31,805 bases of DNA from a virus, in IMG/VR virus record IMGVR_UViG_3300030117_001122, positions 1 to 31,805 of that record. One strand, given 5' to 3'. A model generated the notes under the pieces. It was not told the origin of the DNA and made no database searches. It worked only from the letters and a program-made list of their open reading frames with translations. Shown piece after piece: positions 7,582 to 15,820 of the stretch. Position 1 is the first letter of the stretch, and every line of letters starts with the position of its first letter. The translations under genes and the position numbers were made by a program.

Positions 7582-7923
7582 ATGTCAATAATAGACAGAG
7601 CCAAATCTCATTTTGAGAGCATAGGTGTCCAATCTATTGAAGTTCCAGAATGGAAAGATGAAGATGGCAAAGCAAGTGTCATCTATTGGAATCCTATAAA
7701 TCTATTTGAAAAGAATAAGCTATTTAAAAAATCAGAAAATCTATCTGATGTAAGTATCTTAGCTGACATAGTGGTTATGAAAGCTTTAGACAAAGATGGT
7801 AAAAAGATTTTTAAATTAGATGATAAAATGGATTTGATGACCAAAGTAGATTCAGATGTGTTATCGAGGATAGCTACAGCTATGATACAAGTTGCTACTC
7901 CTGAAGAAGTAAAAAAAAACTAA
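7582..7923 (+). CDS. Tail assembly chaperone, short form (gpG-like)
   Basis: The 113-residue zero-frame product ends ...EEVKKN at a TAA directly after a nine-A run. It corresponds to lambda gpG: located between tail tube and tape measure, acidic and helical. The short form would be the major product and would coat the tape measure during tail assembly. The last two sense codons belong to the slippery site that gives the longer form. Confidence 0.83.
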   Translation: MSIIDRAKSHFESIGVQSIEVPEWKDEDGKASVIYWNPINLFEKNKLFKKSENLSDVSILADIVVMKALDKDGKKIFKLDDKMDLMTKVDSDVLSRIATAMIQVATPEEVKKN

Positions 7924-8087
7924 TATTTAATCCTGAATTAAAAAATTTACTTATAGTCGCTGATAGGTTAAACATAACTTTATCTGAACTTCTAAAAATG
8001 GAAGTTTGGGAATATAATCATTGGGTAGCTTATTTTATGCTTCAAAAAGACGAGCAAGAAAAATCTACACCAAAAGGTAAATACTAA
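7582..8087 (+). CDS. Tail assembly chaperone, long form by -1 frameshift (gpGT-like)
   Basis: A -1 slip at A_AAA_AAC (7914-7920) joins the 113-residue short form to 55 more codons (CTA at 7920 to TAA at 8085-8087), giving 168 residues. The extension reads LIFNPELKNLLIVADRLN... and contains LLKMEVWEYNHWVAYF, close to the 'L...leW.aYf' pattern of gpT-like extensions. It has no plausible start codon or SD of its own and ends on the tape-measure ATG (TAATG), so expression by frameshift is the best reading. Known long forms bind the tail tube and recruit it to the tape measure. Confidence 0.82.
7914..7942 (+). other. Programmed -1 frameshift site with downstream hairpin
   Basis: A_AAA_AAC at 7914-7920 has the canonical X_XXY_YYZ phasing relative to the zero frame, whose stop (7921-7923) follows at once. 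After a five-base spacer, TTTAAT (7926-7931) and ATTAAA (7937-7942) can pair with a CCTGA loop, a weak all-AT stem. The run of nine A is also a place where sequencing errors could occur. Confidence 0.75.
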
Positions 8088-10123
8088 TGGCTCAAAATCT
8101 AAAGATAAATATTCTTGCACAAGATAAAACAAAACAAGCTTTAAATTCTGTTAAAGGTGGACTTGCAAGAGTAAAGTCTGCTGTATTTAGTTTGCAAACA
8201 GCTTTTGTAGGTTTAGGTGCTGGATTAGTAATTAAAAATTTAGTTGGTACAGGTAGAGAGCTAGAAAACCTAAGAGTAAGATTAAAGTTTTTACTTAAAA
8301 ATACAAACGAGGGTGCAAAAGCTTTTGACAACATGGTCAAGTTTGCATCTAAAGTACCTTTTTCATTAGAAGAAATACAATCAGGTTCAGGAATACTAGC
8401 AACAGTTACAGATAATGCAGATGATCTTCAAAAGATGTTGGAGATTACAGGAAATGTTGCGGCAACCACAGGATTAGATTTTAGAACTGCGGCTGAACAA
8501 ATACAAAGATCGTTTAGTGCTGGTATTGGTGCGGCTGATCTTTTTAGAGAAAAAGGTGTAAGAAATATGCTCGGCTTCAAAGCTGGAGCAACAGTTTCCA
8601 TAGAAGATACAGTAGCGGCTTTTGAAAGAGTATTTGGTAGAGGTGGTAGATTTGGTAATTCAACAGATGAACTAGCAAAAACATTTGAGGGTACTCTCTC
8701 AATGATTGGCGATAAAATATTTAACTTTAAAAAAGTTTTACTTGAAGCTGGTTTCTTTGAAGAACTTAAAAAACAATTTGGAGATTTAGATAAGTTTTTA
8801 GCAGATAACGCAGAAGAATTAGACAAGATAGCAACAACTGTTGGAAAAAATTTAGCACAAGGTTTGGCTGGTGCAGTTGAAATAGGTAGAAGTTTAATTC
8901 CAACATTAAAAAAAATAGGAGAGGGATTAGTAAGTATTAAAGATGGGTTTATGTCCTTACCTGAATTTGTAAGAGAAGCTGGAATTATTGCGGCTTTTTT
9001 ATTTGGAAAAAAAGGTATTGCGGCTGTAGCTGGTATAAGTTTTCTAATAGATAAAGTAAATGATTTTGTAAAAAATACAAAAATTGAAACAGGTCTTTTT
9101 GATCTTAATAATATGGAAGATGTAAAATTAAGATTAGAAGCGGTAAATGAATTGTTAAAAAAACAAAAACAAATGCAAGCAGAAACTCAGATTCTTTCTG
9201 GTGGTAAAGTTGAAATAGCAAAAGGAGAATTAATTCTTAAAGATGAATTATTTGATGGTCTTAGAAAAGAAAGAGATGAACTTTTAAAAATTTTAATGAA
9301 TCAAAAAGAAATAACACAAGAAAAAAAATTTCAAATAACAGAAGTTAAAAATATACATGAAGCACACATAAGCACATTAAAAGTAGAAAAAGAAAAAACT
9401 AAAGAAATTAAAAAACAAAAACAAGAAATAAAAAATATACACGAAGCACATTTAAGACATAAAAAAAATGTTGAAGCAGAAAATTCTTTAAGAATTGAAA
9501 TCCATGAAAGAATAAAACAACAAAATGAAGAATTTAGTTTAGCTAATGAAATGGCAAATGGAATTTTAAATGCAACACAATCATTTTCAAGGGTTTTAGC
9601 AGAATCACTTATTTTAGGAAAAGATTTAGTAAAAAACTTTAAAGAATTAGCACAAAGAATATTAGTTGATATTCTTGCAACAACTATAAATATTATTATT
9701 TCAAGAAAAATTGAAGATATTTTATTAGATAAAGGAATAATAAAAGAGAGAACAAGATTAAATTTAATGCAACAACAAGAATCGTCATTACAAAGACAAA
9801 TAGCACTTCAAGCTATTGCTAGTGTAGGTTCATTTTTTGGAATACCATTTAAAAATAAAGGTGGCTCTGTTAGAAAAGGTCAGCCTGTTGTAGTTGGTGA
9901 TAGTGCTTCAGGAAAAGGTGGTGAATTATTTGTGCCTAATTCATCTGGTCAGATCATTCCAAATTCAAGACTTGATTCTATGGGTGGTGGAGTAAATGTT
10001 AATTTTAATATAAGTACAGTTGATGCTTCAGGTTTTGAAGAATTACTTGTAAGATCAAGAGGAACAATAACACAATTAATAAACAACGCAGTAAATGAAA
10101 AAGGGAGAAGTAGTATAATCTAA
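8087..10123 (+). CDS. Tail tape measure protein
   Basis: The largest helical protein of the tail block (678 residues) follows the tail chaperone directly. The N-terminus (residues 1-250) has the usual TMP pattern, including FASKVPFSLEEIQSGS and KTFEGTLSMIGDKIFNF, then a hydrophobic segment at about 293-330 (EAGIIAAFLFGKKGIAAVAG), a lysine/glutamate coiled coil at about 340-500 with the heptapeptide KNIHEAH at 421-427 and again at 449-455, and a Gly-rich C-terminus (KGGSVRKGQPVVVGD). By the common 0.15 nm per residue rule the tail would be near 100 nm. Its stop overlaps the next start. Confidence 0.88.
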   Translation: MAQNLKINILAQDKTKQALNSVKGGLARVKSAVFSLQTAFVGLGAGLVIKNLVGTGRELENLRVRLKFLLKNTNEGAKAFDNMVKFASKVPFSLEEIQSGSGILATVTDNADDLQKMLEITGNVAATTGLDFRTAAEQIQRSFSAGIGAADLFREKGVRNMLGFKAGATVSIEDTVAAFERVFGRGGRFGNSTDELAKTFEGTLSMIGDKIFNFKKVLLEAGFFEELKKQFGDLDKFLADNAEELDKIATTVGKNLAQGLAGAVEIGRSLIPTLKKIGEGLVSIKDGFMSLPEFVREAGIIAAFLFGKKGIAAVAGISFLIDKVNDFVKNTKIETGLFDLNNMEDVKLRLEAVNELLKKQKQMQAETQILSGGKVEIAKGELILKDELFDGLRKERDELLKILMNQKEITQEKKFQITEVKNIHEAHISTLKVEKEKTKEIKKQKQEIKNIHEAHLRHKKNVEAENSLRIEIHERIKQQNEEFSLANEMANGILNATQSFSRVLAESLILGKDLVKNFKELAQRILVDILATTINIIISRKIEDILLDKGIIKERTRLNLMQQQESSLQRQIALQAIASVGSFFGIPFKNKGGSVRKGQPVVVGDSASGKGGELFVPNSSGQIIPNSRLDSMGGGVNVNFNISTVDASGFEELLVRSRGTITQLINNAVNEKGRSSII

Positions 10124-10743
10124 TGGCTGGTGCATTTCCAATATCTTCTGCTGGTTTTTCGACTCTTGGTATTCGTAGCATACAGAATACAATTATTTCA
10201 AAATCACAATCAGGTAAGAAACTTGCAAGACAAATAGATGGTCAAAGATTTGCTTTTACTGCACAAATAATTACAGGAAAAAGGTCTGACATTTATGGCG
10301 AACTTATGGCATTTATTATCAAACAAAGATCACAAAAAGAAAACTTTACAATAATACCGCCAGAAATAGAAGATGCTAGAGGAGTTGAAACAGGAACACT
10401 TGCTGTTAATGGAAGTCACACAGTTGGAGATACTACTATTGCTATTGATGGATTTGCGGCTGACACAGCAAACAGATTGAGGGCTGGTGATTTTATAAAA
10501 TTTAATGGACACACAAAAGTCTATATGGTTGTTGCAGATGTAACAAGTTCTTCAGGTGCGGCTACTGTCACAATAGAACCACCATTAACTACAGCGTTGT
10601 CAGATGACGAAACTGTACTTTATGACAATATTCCTTTTACAGTGCATCTTACAAATGATGTTCAAGAGTTTGGTGCTGTAAGTGCTGACAAAGATGGGAA
10701 TGTTCTTTATCAATTTGAATTAGATGTAGAAGAAGCTTTGTAA
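10123..10743 (+). CDS. Distal tail / minor tail protein
   Basis: A 206-residue protein directly after the tape measure, the position of distal tail or gpM-like proteins. The N-terminal half (residues 1-95) carries PISSAGFSTLGIRSIQNTIIS and a KLARQIDGQRFAF segment typical of marine siphophage minor tail proteins. The middle (about 100-160) resembles a beta-barrel insertion with a VGDTTIAIDGF stretch, and the C-terminus returns to the core (QFELDVEEAL). It would form the ring connecting tail tube and tip. Confidence 0.7.
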   Translation: MAGAFPISSAGFSTLGIRSIQNTIISKSQSGKKLARQIDGQRFAFTAQIITGKRSDIYGELMAFIIKQRSQKENFTIIPPEIEDARGVETGTLAVNGSHTVGDTTIAIDGFAADTANRLRAGDFIKFNGHTKVYMVVADVTSSSGAATVTIEPPLTTALSDDETVLYDNIPFTVHLTNDVQEFGAVSADKDGNVLYQFELDVEEAL

Positions 10744-10967
10744 TGAAGTATAAAGTCACTTATTGGCTTAATGCTGATTTTACTGCTGAAGAAATTATTG
10801 ACGAAGAAAATATTAATTTTAAAACAAATGATCTTGGACAATATAATCAGCCTACCAAAAATGCTAAATATAAGGTATTAGATACTATTAAAATAAACAG
10901 AACAAGTTACGAGAAATATGACGAGAAGCCTAACATCATCAATAAAGACAGAACTAGCGACAAATGA
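10743..10967 (+). CDS. Small protein of unknown function in the tail tip module
   Basis: A 74-residue protein starting on the preceding stop (TAATG). It is rich in Asn, Lys and Asp and has no clear motif. Its last 50 bases overlap the next gene in another frame, more than elsewhere in this genome, so either this C-terminus or the next gene's start may be misjudged. The frame has ordinary phage codon use and is probably translated. Confidence 0.6.
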   Translation: MKYKVTYWLNADFTAEEIIDEENINFKTNDLGQYNQPTKNAKYKVLDTIKINRTSYEKYDEKPNIINKDRTSDK

Positions 10968-11484
10968 TATTAGACCTGTCCACCTTATCACTATTGGGTT
11001 CGGTACTCCTGTTAATATTACTGATTGTTCTTTTTCACTAACATCATCAGTTTCAGGAAGTTCAGTTACATATAATGCAAGTGATTTTATTATGGGTGTT
11101 TCTGATTTTACAGAAGAAACAGATGTAAATTTATCTCCAATATCAATAACACTTTCAGGTGCAGATCAAACATTTATTTCAACAGTTTTAAATGAAAATA
11201 TTATTACAGATACAGTTACAATATTTAGAGGATTTTTAGATGATAATAGTGCTTTGATAGCTGACCCTTTTTTACTTTACAAAGGCACTATAGATAATTT
11301 TGCAATACAAGAAACAGATACAGCTAGTTCAGTAAGTTTAGATATTGTTTCTCATTGGGCTGACTTTGAAAAAAAATCAGGTCGTAAAACTAACAACACA
11401 TCACAACAAAGATTTTTTAGTACAGATGTTGGTATGGATTTTTCAAGTCAAACAGTACAAGATATTAAATGGGGTAGAGCATAA
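10918..11484 (+). CDS. Minor tail protein (DUF2163-like, baseplate hub position)
   Basis: This 188-residue protein begins with a helical RSLTSSIKTELATNDIRPVHLITIGF stretch, a pattern seen at the N-terminus of DUF2163/BR0599-type tail proteins of siphophages and gene transfer agents. The rest is beta-rich (NLSPISITLSGADQTFI) and ends in a segment that could contact the J-like protein. In those systems it is the hub protein next to the tail tip. Its stop overlaps the J-like gene's ATG. Confidence 0.65.
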   Translation: MTRSLTSSIKTELATNDIRPVHLITIGFGTPVNITDCSFSLTSSVSGSSVTYNASDFIMGVSDFTEETDVNLSPISITLSGADQTFISTVLNENIITDTVTIFRGFLDDNSALIADPFLLYKGTIDNFAIQETDTASSVSLDIVSHWADFEKKSGRKTNNTSQQRFFSTDVGMDFSSQTVQDIKWGRA

Positions 11485-14336
11485 TGGGATTGAAAAAAGT
11501 ATTTAAAGCAATAACAAGACCTGTAAAAAAAGTATTCAAAGCTTTTACAAAAATTGTAATGAAAGCCATATCATGGTTAATACCAACACCTGATATACCT
11601 GATTTTGGTGTAGGTGAATTTGATGATTTTGAACGAGGAATATTACTTAATAAACAAAGTAATGATGCTGCTATTCCTGTTGTTTATGGTGAAAGACTAA
11701 TTGGTGGTGTTCGAGTTTTTTTAGAGAGTTCTGGAACAGATAACGAGTTTTTATATATGGCTCTTGTTATGTGTGAGGGTGAAATAAACTCAATACAAGA
11801 AATAAGAGTTGATGACAAAGTAGTAACATTTAGTGGTTCTCTTACAGATAATACACAAAGAACAGTAGCGAGTTCAGATAGTAATTTTTATAAAGATGGT
11901 GTTAGTTACATCACAATCGAGCCACATTTTGGTACAGATAGTCAAAGTGCATCTAGTCTGTTATCAACATTATCAAGTTGGACAAGTAATCATAAATTAT
12001 CTGGTATTGCTTATCTTGCTTTAAAGTTTAAATGGAATCAAGATATTTTTGGTTCAATCCCAAAAGTACAAGCTAAGATACAAGGAAAAAAAATAGTTAC
12101 ATTAAATTCTAGTTTAGTTGAATCAAGTGCAACATATTCTACAAATCCAGCATTTTGTATTTTAGATTATCTTAGAAATGAAAGATATGGAAAAGGAATA
12201 CCAACTGCTGATATTGATCTACAAAGTTTTTATGATGCTTCACAAGTTTGTGTTACTCAGGTTACTCCCTTTTCAGGTGGCTCACAAATAAATCTTTTTG
12301 ACACAAATGCAGTTTTAGATACATCAAAAAAAGTCATTTCTAACCTGAGAGAGTTAATTACAGGGTGCAGAGGTTTTTTACCTTATGCTGGTGGTAAATA
12401 TAAATTAGTTATTGAAACAACAGGTTCAGCTTCAATTACACTTACTGAAGATGATATTATTGGTGGTTACAGTTTATCTTCTCCAAGTAAAAATGATAGA
12501 TACAATAGGGTTATAGTTTCTTTTATAAATCCAGATAGAAACTTCCAAGCAGATGAAGTTCAGTTTCCACCTATTGATGACTCAGGATTAGATGTTGCAG
12601 ATAGACACGCAACTCTTAAAACTGCTGATGGTGGTTTTTTGCTAGAGGGTAGATTTTCCATGAAGTCATTGACTTCACCCTACCAGAGTGAGGAGATGGC
12701 TGAAATAATTCTCAGAAGATCAAGAGAAGCTTTACAGTTATCAATTAATGTAGGCTTTGATGCTTATGATTTAGTTATTGGAGATATAGTAAATATAACT
12801 CATGCTTCACTAGGTTTTTCAGCAAAACCATTTAGGGTTATGTCTTTGACTTTTAATGAAGATTTTACGATAGAATTAAATTTAGTAGAATATCAAGGAA
12901 GTCATTATACATTTGCACCAAAAGCACAACAAACAACAACACCATCTACAAATCTTCCAAATCCATTTGTAATACAGCCACCAGCAAGTGTTACTTTATC
13001 AGATACTCTAGTTGAGTATAATGATGGAACAGTTATTGTTGCATTAGATGTAACTATCGGTGCTTCTCCTGATAGTTTTGTAGATTTCTACCAAGTAGAA
13101 TATAAATTAAGTACAGATTCAAATTTTATAATAGGTTCAAGAGGTTCATCATTAAATCATAGAATATTAAATGTAATTGACCAAAAAGTGTATGATGTAA
13201 GAGTAAAAGCTGTAAATACACAAGGAGTTAGTTCATCTTTTGTAACAGCACAAAGAACTATTGTAGGTGCGATTGCACCACCATCAGATGTTGAAAACTT
13301 TACTTGTAATGTTTCAGGGCAAGATGCACATTTATCTTATGATGCTGTACCAGATTTAGATTTAGCATTTTATCAAATAAGATTTTCTTCAAAAACTGAT
13401 GGAACTGCTGAGTGGTTAAACTCTGTTAATCTTGTAACAAAAGTATCAAGACCAGCAACTTCAATTACTGTACCAGCAAGAGTAGGAACTTACCTGATAA
13501 AAGCTGTAGATAAATTAGGTAACTTTAGTTCAAATGCAACAGCAGTAATATCAACTGTTGCTGGATTACAAAACTTTAATACTGTTACTACTATTAACGA
13601 ACACCCTACATTTTCTGGAACTAAAAATGATGTCGTTATATCAGATGATGCAATAATACTAGACTCAAGTGAATTGTTTGATTCTGCCTCTGGATTGTTC
13701 GATGCAGAAACCACAAGATTTTTTGATTCAGGTGTATCTAATGCAGACTTTAAATCTACAGGAAACTATGAGTTTGCTAATGTAGTTGATATTGGTGCAA
13801 AACATACTGTTAGAGTAACAGCATCATTAACACAAACAGCTAGAAATCCTGATGATTTATTTGATAATCGTTCGGGGGATTTCGACAGCGGAAAATCGAA
13901 TTTTGACGGAGATGCACCAGCAAACTCAGATGCACATTTAGAAATTGCTACATCAGATGATAATGTTACTTTTACATCTTTTCAAACATTTGTCATAGGA
14001 AACTACACAGCTAGATTTTTGAAATTTAGACTCGTTTTAACTTCAAGCGATTTAGCTTCTACTGCTGTTGTATCAGAAGCCACAGTTACAGTTGATATGC
14101 CTGATAGAATACAAAGCGATAATGATATTGTTTCAGGAACATCAACAAAAACTGTTACATTTTCTTCACCATTTAAGAGTACAAGTTACGCAGTAGGTAT
14201 AACAATGGAAGATGCTAATACAGGAGATTTCTTTACAGTTTCAAATAAAACTGTTAATAGTTTTGACGTTTTGTTTAAAAATTCAAGTGGTTCAAATATT
14301 TCAAGAACTTTTGATTTTATTGCAAAAGGATTTTAA
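11484..14336 (+). CDS. Tail tip attachment protein (lambda gpJ-like) with fibronectin III-like region
   Basis: A 950-residue protein. It starts with a basic amphipathic stretch (residues 1-35, repeated KKVFKA), then the gpJ-type core: GILLNKQSNDAAIPVVYGER near 53-72 and the closing AKPFRVMSLTFNEDFTIELNLVEY segment near 445-470, as in the phage-tail_3 (PF13550) domain. Residues about 490-690 read as two fibronectin III-like domains (YQVEYKLS, VRVKAVNTQG). The C-terminal third is a beta-rich binding region with two LFDxxSGxFD motifs about 61 residues apart. It should form the tail tip and contact the host receptor. Confidence 0.82.
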   Translation: MGLKKVFKAITRPVKKVFKAFTKIVMKAISWLIPTPDIPDFGVGEFDDFERGILLNKQSNDAAIPVVYGERLIGGVRVFLESSGTDNEFLYMALVMCEGEINSIQEIRVDDKVVTFSGSLTDNTQRTVASSDSNFYKDGVSYITIEPHFGTDSQSASSLLSTLSSWTSNHKLSGIAYLALKFKWNQDIFGSIPKVQAKIQGKKIVTLNSSLVESSATYSTNPAFCILDYLRNERYGKGIPTADIDLQSFYDASQVCVTQVTPFSGGSQINLFDTNAVLDTSKKVISNLRELITGCRGFLPYAGGKYKLVIETTGSASITLTEDDIIGGYSLSSPSKNDRYNRVIVSFINPDRNFQADEVQFPPIDDSGLDVADRHATLKTADGGFLLEGRFSMKSLTSPYQSEEMAEIILRRSREALQLSINVGFDAYDLVIGDIVNITHASLGFSAKPFRVMSLTFNEDFTIELNLVEYQGSHYTFAPKAQQTTTPSTNLPNPFVIQPPASVTLSDTLVEYNDGTVIVALDVTIGASPDSFVDFYQVEYKLSTDSNFIIGSRGSSLNHRILNVIDQKVYDVRVKAVNTQGVSSSFVTAQRTIVGAIAPPSDVENFTCNVSGQDAHLSYDAVPDLDLAFYQIRFSSKTDGTAEWLNSVNLVTKVSRPATSITVPARVGTYLIKAVDKLGNFSSNATAVISTVAGLQNFNTVTTINEHPTFSGTKNDVVISDDAIILDSSELFDSASGLFDAETTRFFDSGVSNADFKSTGNYEFANVVDIGAKHTVRVTASLTQTARNPDDLFDNRSGDFDSGKSNFDGDAPANSDAHLEIATSDDNVTFTSFQTFVIGNYTARFLKFRLVLTSSDLASTAVVSEATVTVDMPDRIQSDNDIVSGTSTKTVTFSSPFKSTSYAVGITMEDANTGDFFTVSNKTVNSFDVLFKNSSGSNISRTFDFIAKGF

Positions 14337-14353
14337 AAGGAGTATAAATTGAT

Positions 14354-15205
14354 ATGTCACAAGCTTCAGATTTCACAATTTCAAATCAGTCTTTTCCAAA
14401 TTTCAGGACTGATCTCAATACAGTTTTAGGAGCAATAAATTCTTCTAACTCAGGTACATCAAGACCTAGTTCTGCAACAACAGGCACATTCTGGCTTGAT
14501 ACTTCTAGTTCAGGGTCAAATTTATTAATACTTAAATTTTTTGATGGTTCAGATGATATTACATTTGCTACATTCAATACATCATCAAATACAGTTGATG
14601 TTTCTGACTCAGCTTCAGACCTTGTAGGAGATACAACTCCACAATTAGGCGGTAATTTAGACACAAATTCATCTAATATTCAATTTGATGATGCACACGG
14701 AATAACTGATGATTCAGATAATGAACAACTTATATTTCAAAAAACATCAAGTGCAGTTAATTTCTTAGAAATTACAAATCAAGCAACAGGAAGCAACCCT
14801 AGTTTATCTGCAAATGGAAGTGATACAAATGTCGGTTTAGAATTTTCTACAAAAGGAACAGGAGCAATAAAATTTAATGATCTAGCTTATGTACCACAAC
14901 AAGCATTAACTTCTTCATCAAATGCTGTTGCATGGGATACACAAGCAAAGCCAAACGCATATCACCTAACAACAGAAAATACTACTTTTGCGGCTCCAAC
15001 TAATTCTGTTGAGGGTTCATTTATTTGTCTTGAAATAAATTATAATGGTTCACACACGATTGCTTTCAACACAGCTTTTGAATTTGCGGCATCAACAGCA
15101 CCAACATTTACTTCAACAGATGGTAAAACAGATATTTTAGTTTTTAAATATAATGGTTCTGTCTGGCAAGAGGTAGGAAGAACACTTAATTTAAGTGAGA
15201 GTTAA
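14354..15205 (+). CDS. Tail fibre protein, first of the fibre cluster
   Basis: The 283-residue protein is low in charge and rich in Ser, Asn and Thr, like tail fibre shafts. Recognisable segments include SATTGTFWLDTSSSGSNLLILK (residues about 39-60) and DTTPQLGGNLDTNS (about 96-109), often seen in marine phage fibres, followed by a C-terminal beta domain (FICLEINYNGSHTIAFN). SD is aaaggag. It probably attaches to the J-like protein. Confidence 0.72.
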   Translation: MSQASDFTISNQSFPNFRTDLNTVLGAINSSNSGTSRPSSATTGTFWLDTSSSGSNLLILKFFDGSDDITFATFNTSSNTVDVSDSASDLVGDTTPQLGGNLDTNSSNIQFDDAHGITDDSDNEQLIFQKTSSAVNFLEITNQATGSNPSLSANGSDTNVGLEFSTKGTGAIKFNDLAYVPQQALTSSSNAVAWDTQAKPNAYHLTTENTTFAAPTNSVEGSFICLEINYNGSHTIAFNTAFEFAASTAPTFTSTDGKTDILVFKYNGSVWQEVGRTLNLSES

Positions 15206-15208
15206 AAT

Positions 15209-15820
15209 ATGTACGCATTAGTTAAAGACGATAATATTGAAAAAATAATTAATAATCCAAAAGCTATGATTATTGATGATGTGCAATATCCAGCAAAGAT
15301 TTTTCAATTATGGTCGTCTTCTGAATTAAATGCAATAGGTATATATGAAGTTATAACTGATACATCTAATTTTAAAGATGAATATTATTACATAAATACT
15401 AATGAACAATTTGATTATTCAGACAATCAAGTTACAAGATCATGGGGTACTGCTACACCAAAAAGATTAGAAGATGAAGATGCTGTAGATAAAAATGGCG
15501 ATCCTGTTTTAGATGATGATGGCAACCAAATAATTAATTATGGCTTAAAAACTGAAAAGAAAAGAATCGTAAAACAACAAGCATCAGGATTACTTGCACC
15601 TACAGATTGGTATGTAGTAAAAGCAACAGAAGTTGCAGAATATAATGTTCCTGAAAACATCACATCATTTAGAGCAGAAGTAAGAGCAAAATCAAATGAG
15701 ATGGAAACTCAAATAGATGCTTGTACTACTGTTGATGAACTTAAAGAATTATATGAATACACAAGACAAGAAGATGGAACAATAACAAGACCTTTAGCAG
15801 AATTTCCTAAGGAGATTTAA
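15209..15820 (+). CDS. Putative tail fibre assembly or fibre-associated protein
   Basis: The 203-residue protein has a C-terminal part (residues about 135-203) with LLAPTDWYVVKATEVAEYNVPENI and FRAEVRAKSNEMETQID, matching the 'tDWyv.r..E....vP....yR...R' pattern of tail fibre assembly chaperones. The middle (residues about 85-125) holds a charged insert (DEDAVDKNGDPVLDDDGNQI). It lies between two fibre genes. Its stop overlaps the ATG of the adhesin gene, so the two are likely made together. Confidence 0.65.
   Translation: MYALVKDDNIEKIINNPKAMIIDDVQYPAKIFQLWSSSELNAIGIYEVITDTSNFKDEYYYINTNEQFDYSDNQVTRSWGTATPKRLEDEDAVDKNGDPVLDDDGNQIINYGLKTEKKRIVKQQASGLLAPTDWYVVKATEVAEYNVPENITSFRAEVRAKSNEMETQIDACTTVDELKELYEYTRQEDGTITRPLAEFPKEI

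Noticed and set aside
7911-7923. Stop after the nine-A run as a sequencing error or broken gene
   Set aside because: The slippery heptamer has exact phase, and the position between tail tube and tape measure is the known place for a programmed frameshift.
8092-8826. Reverse-strand frames opposite the tape measure, including one of 132 residues
   Set aside because: Serine/leucine-rich shadow translation of a well supported gene; no start signal.
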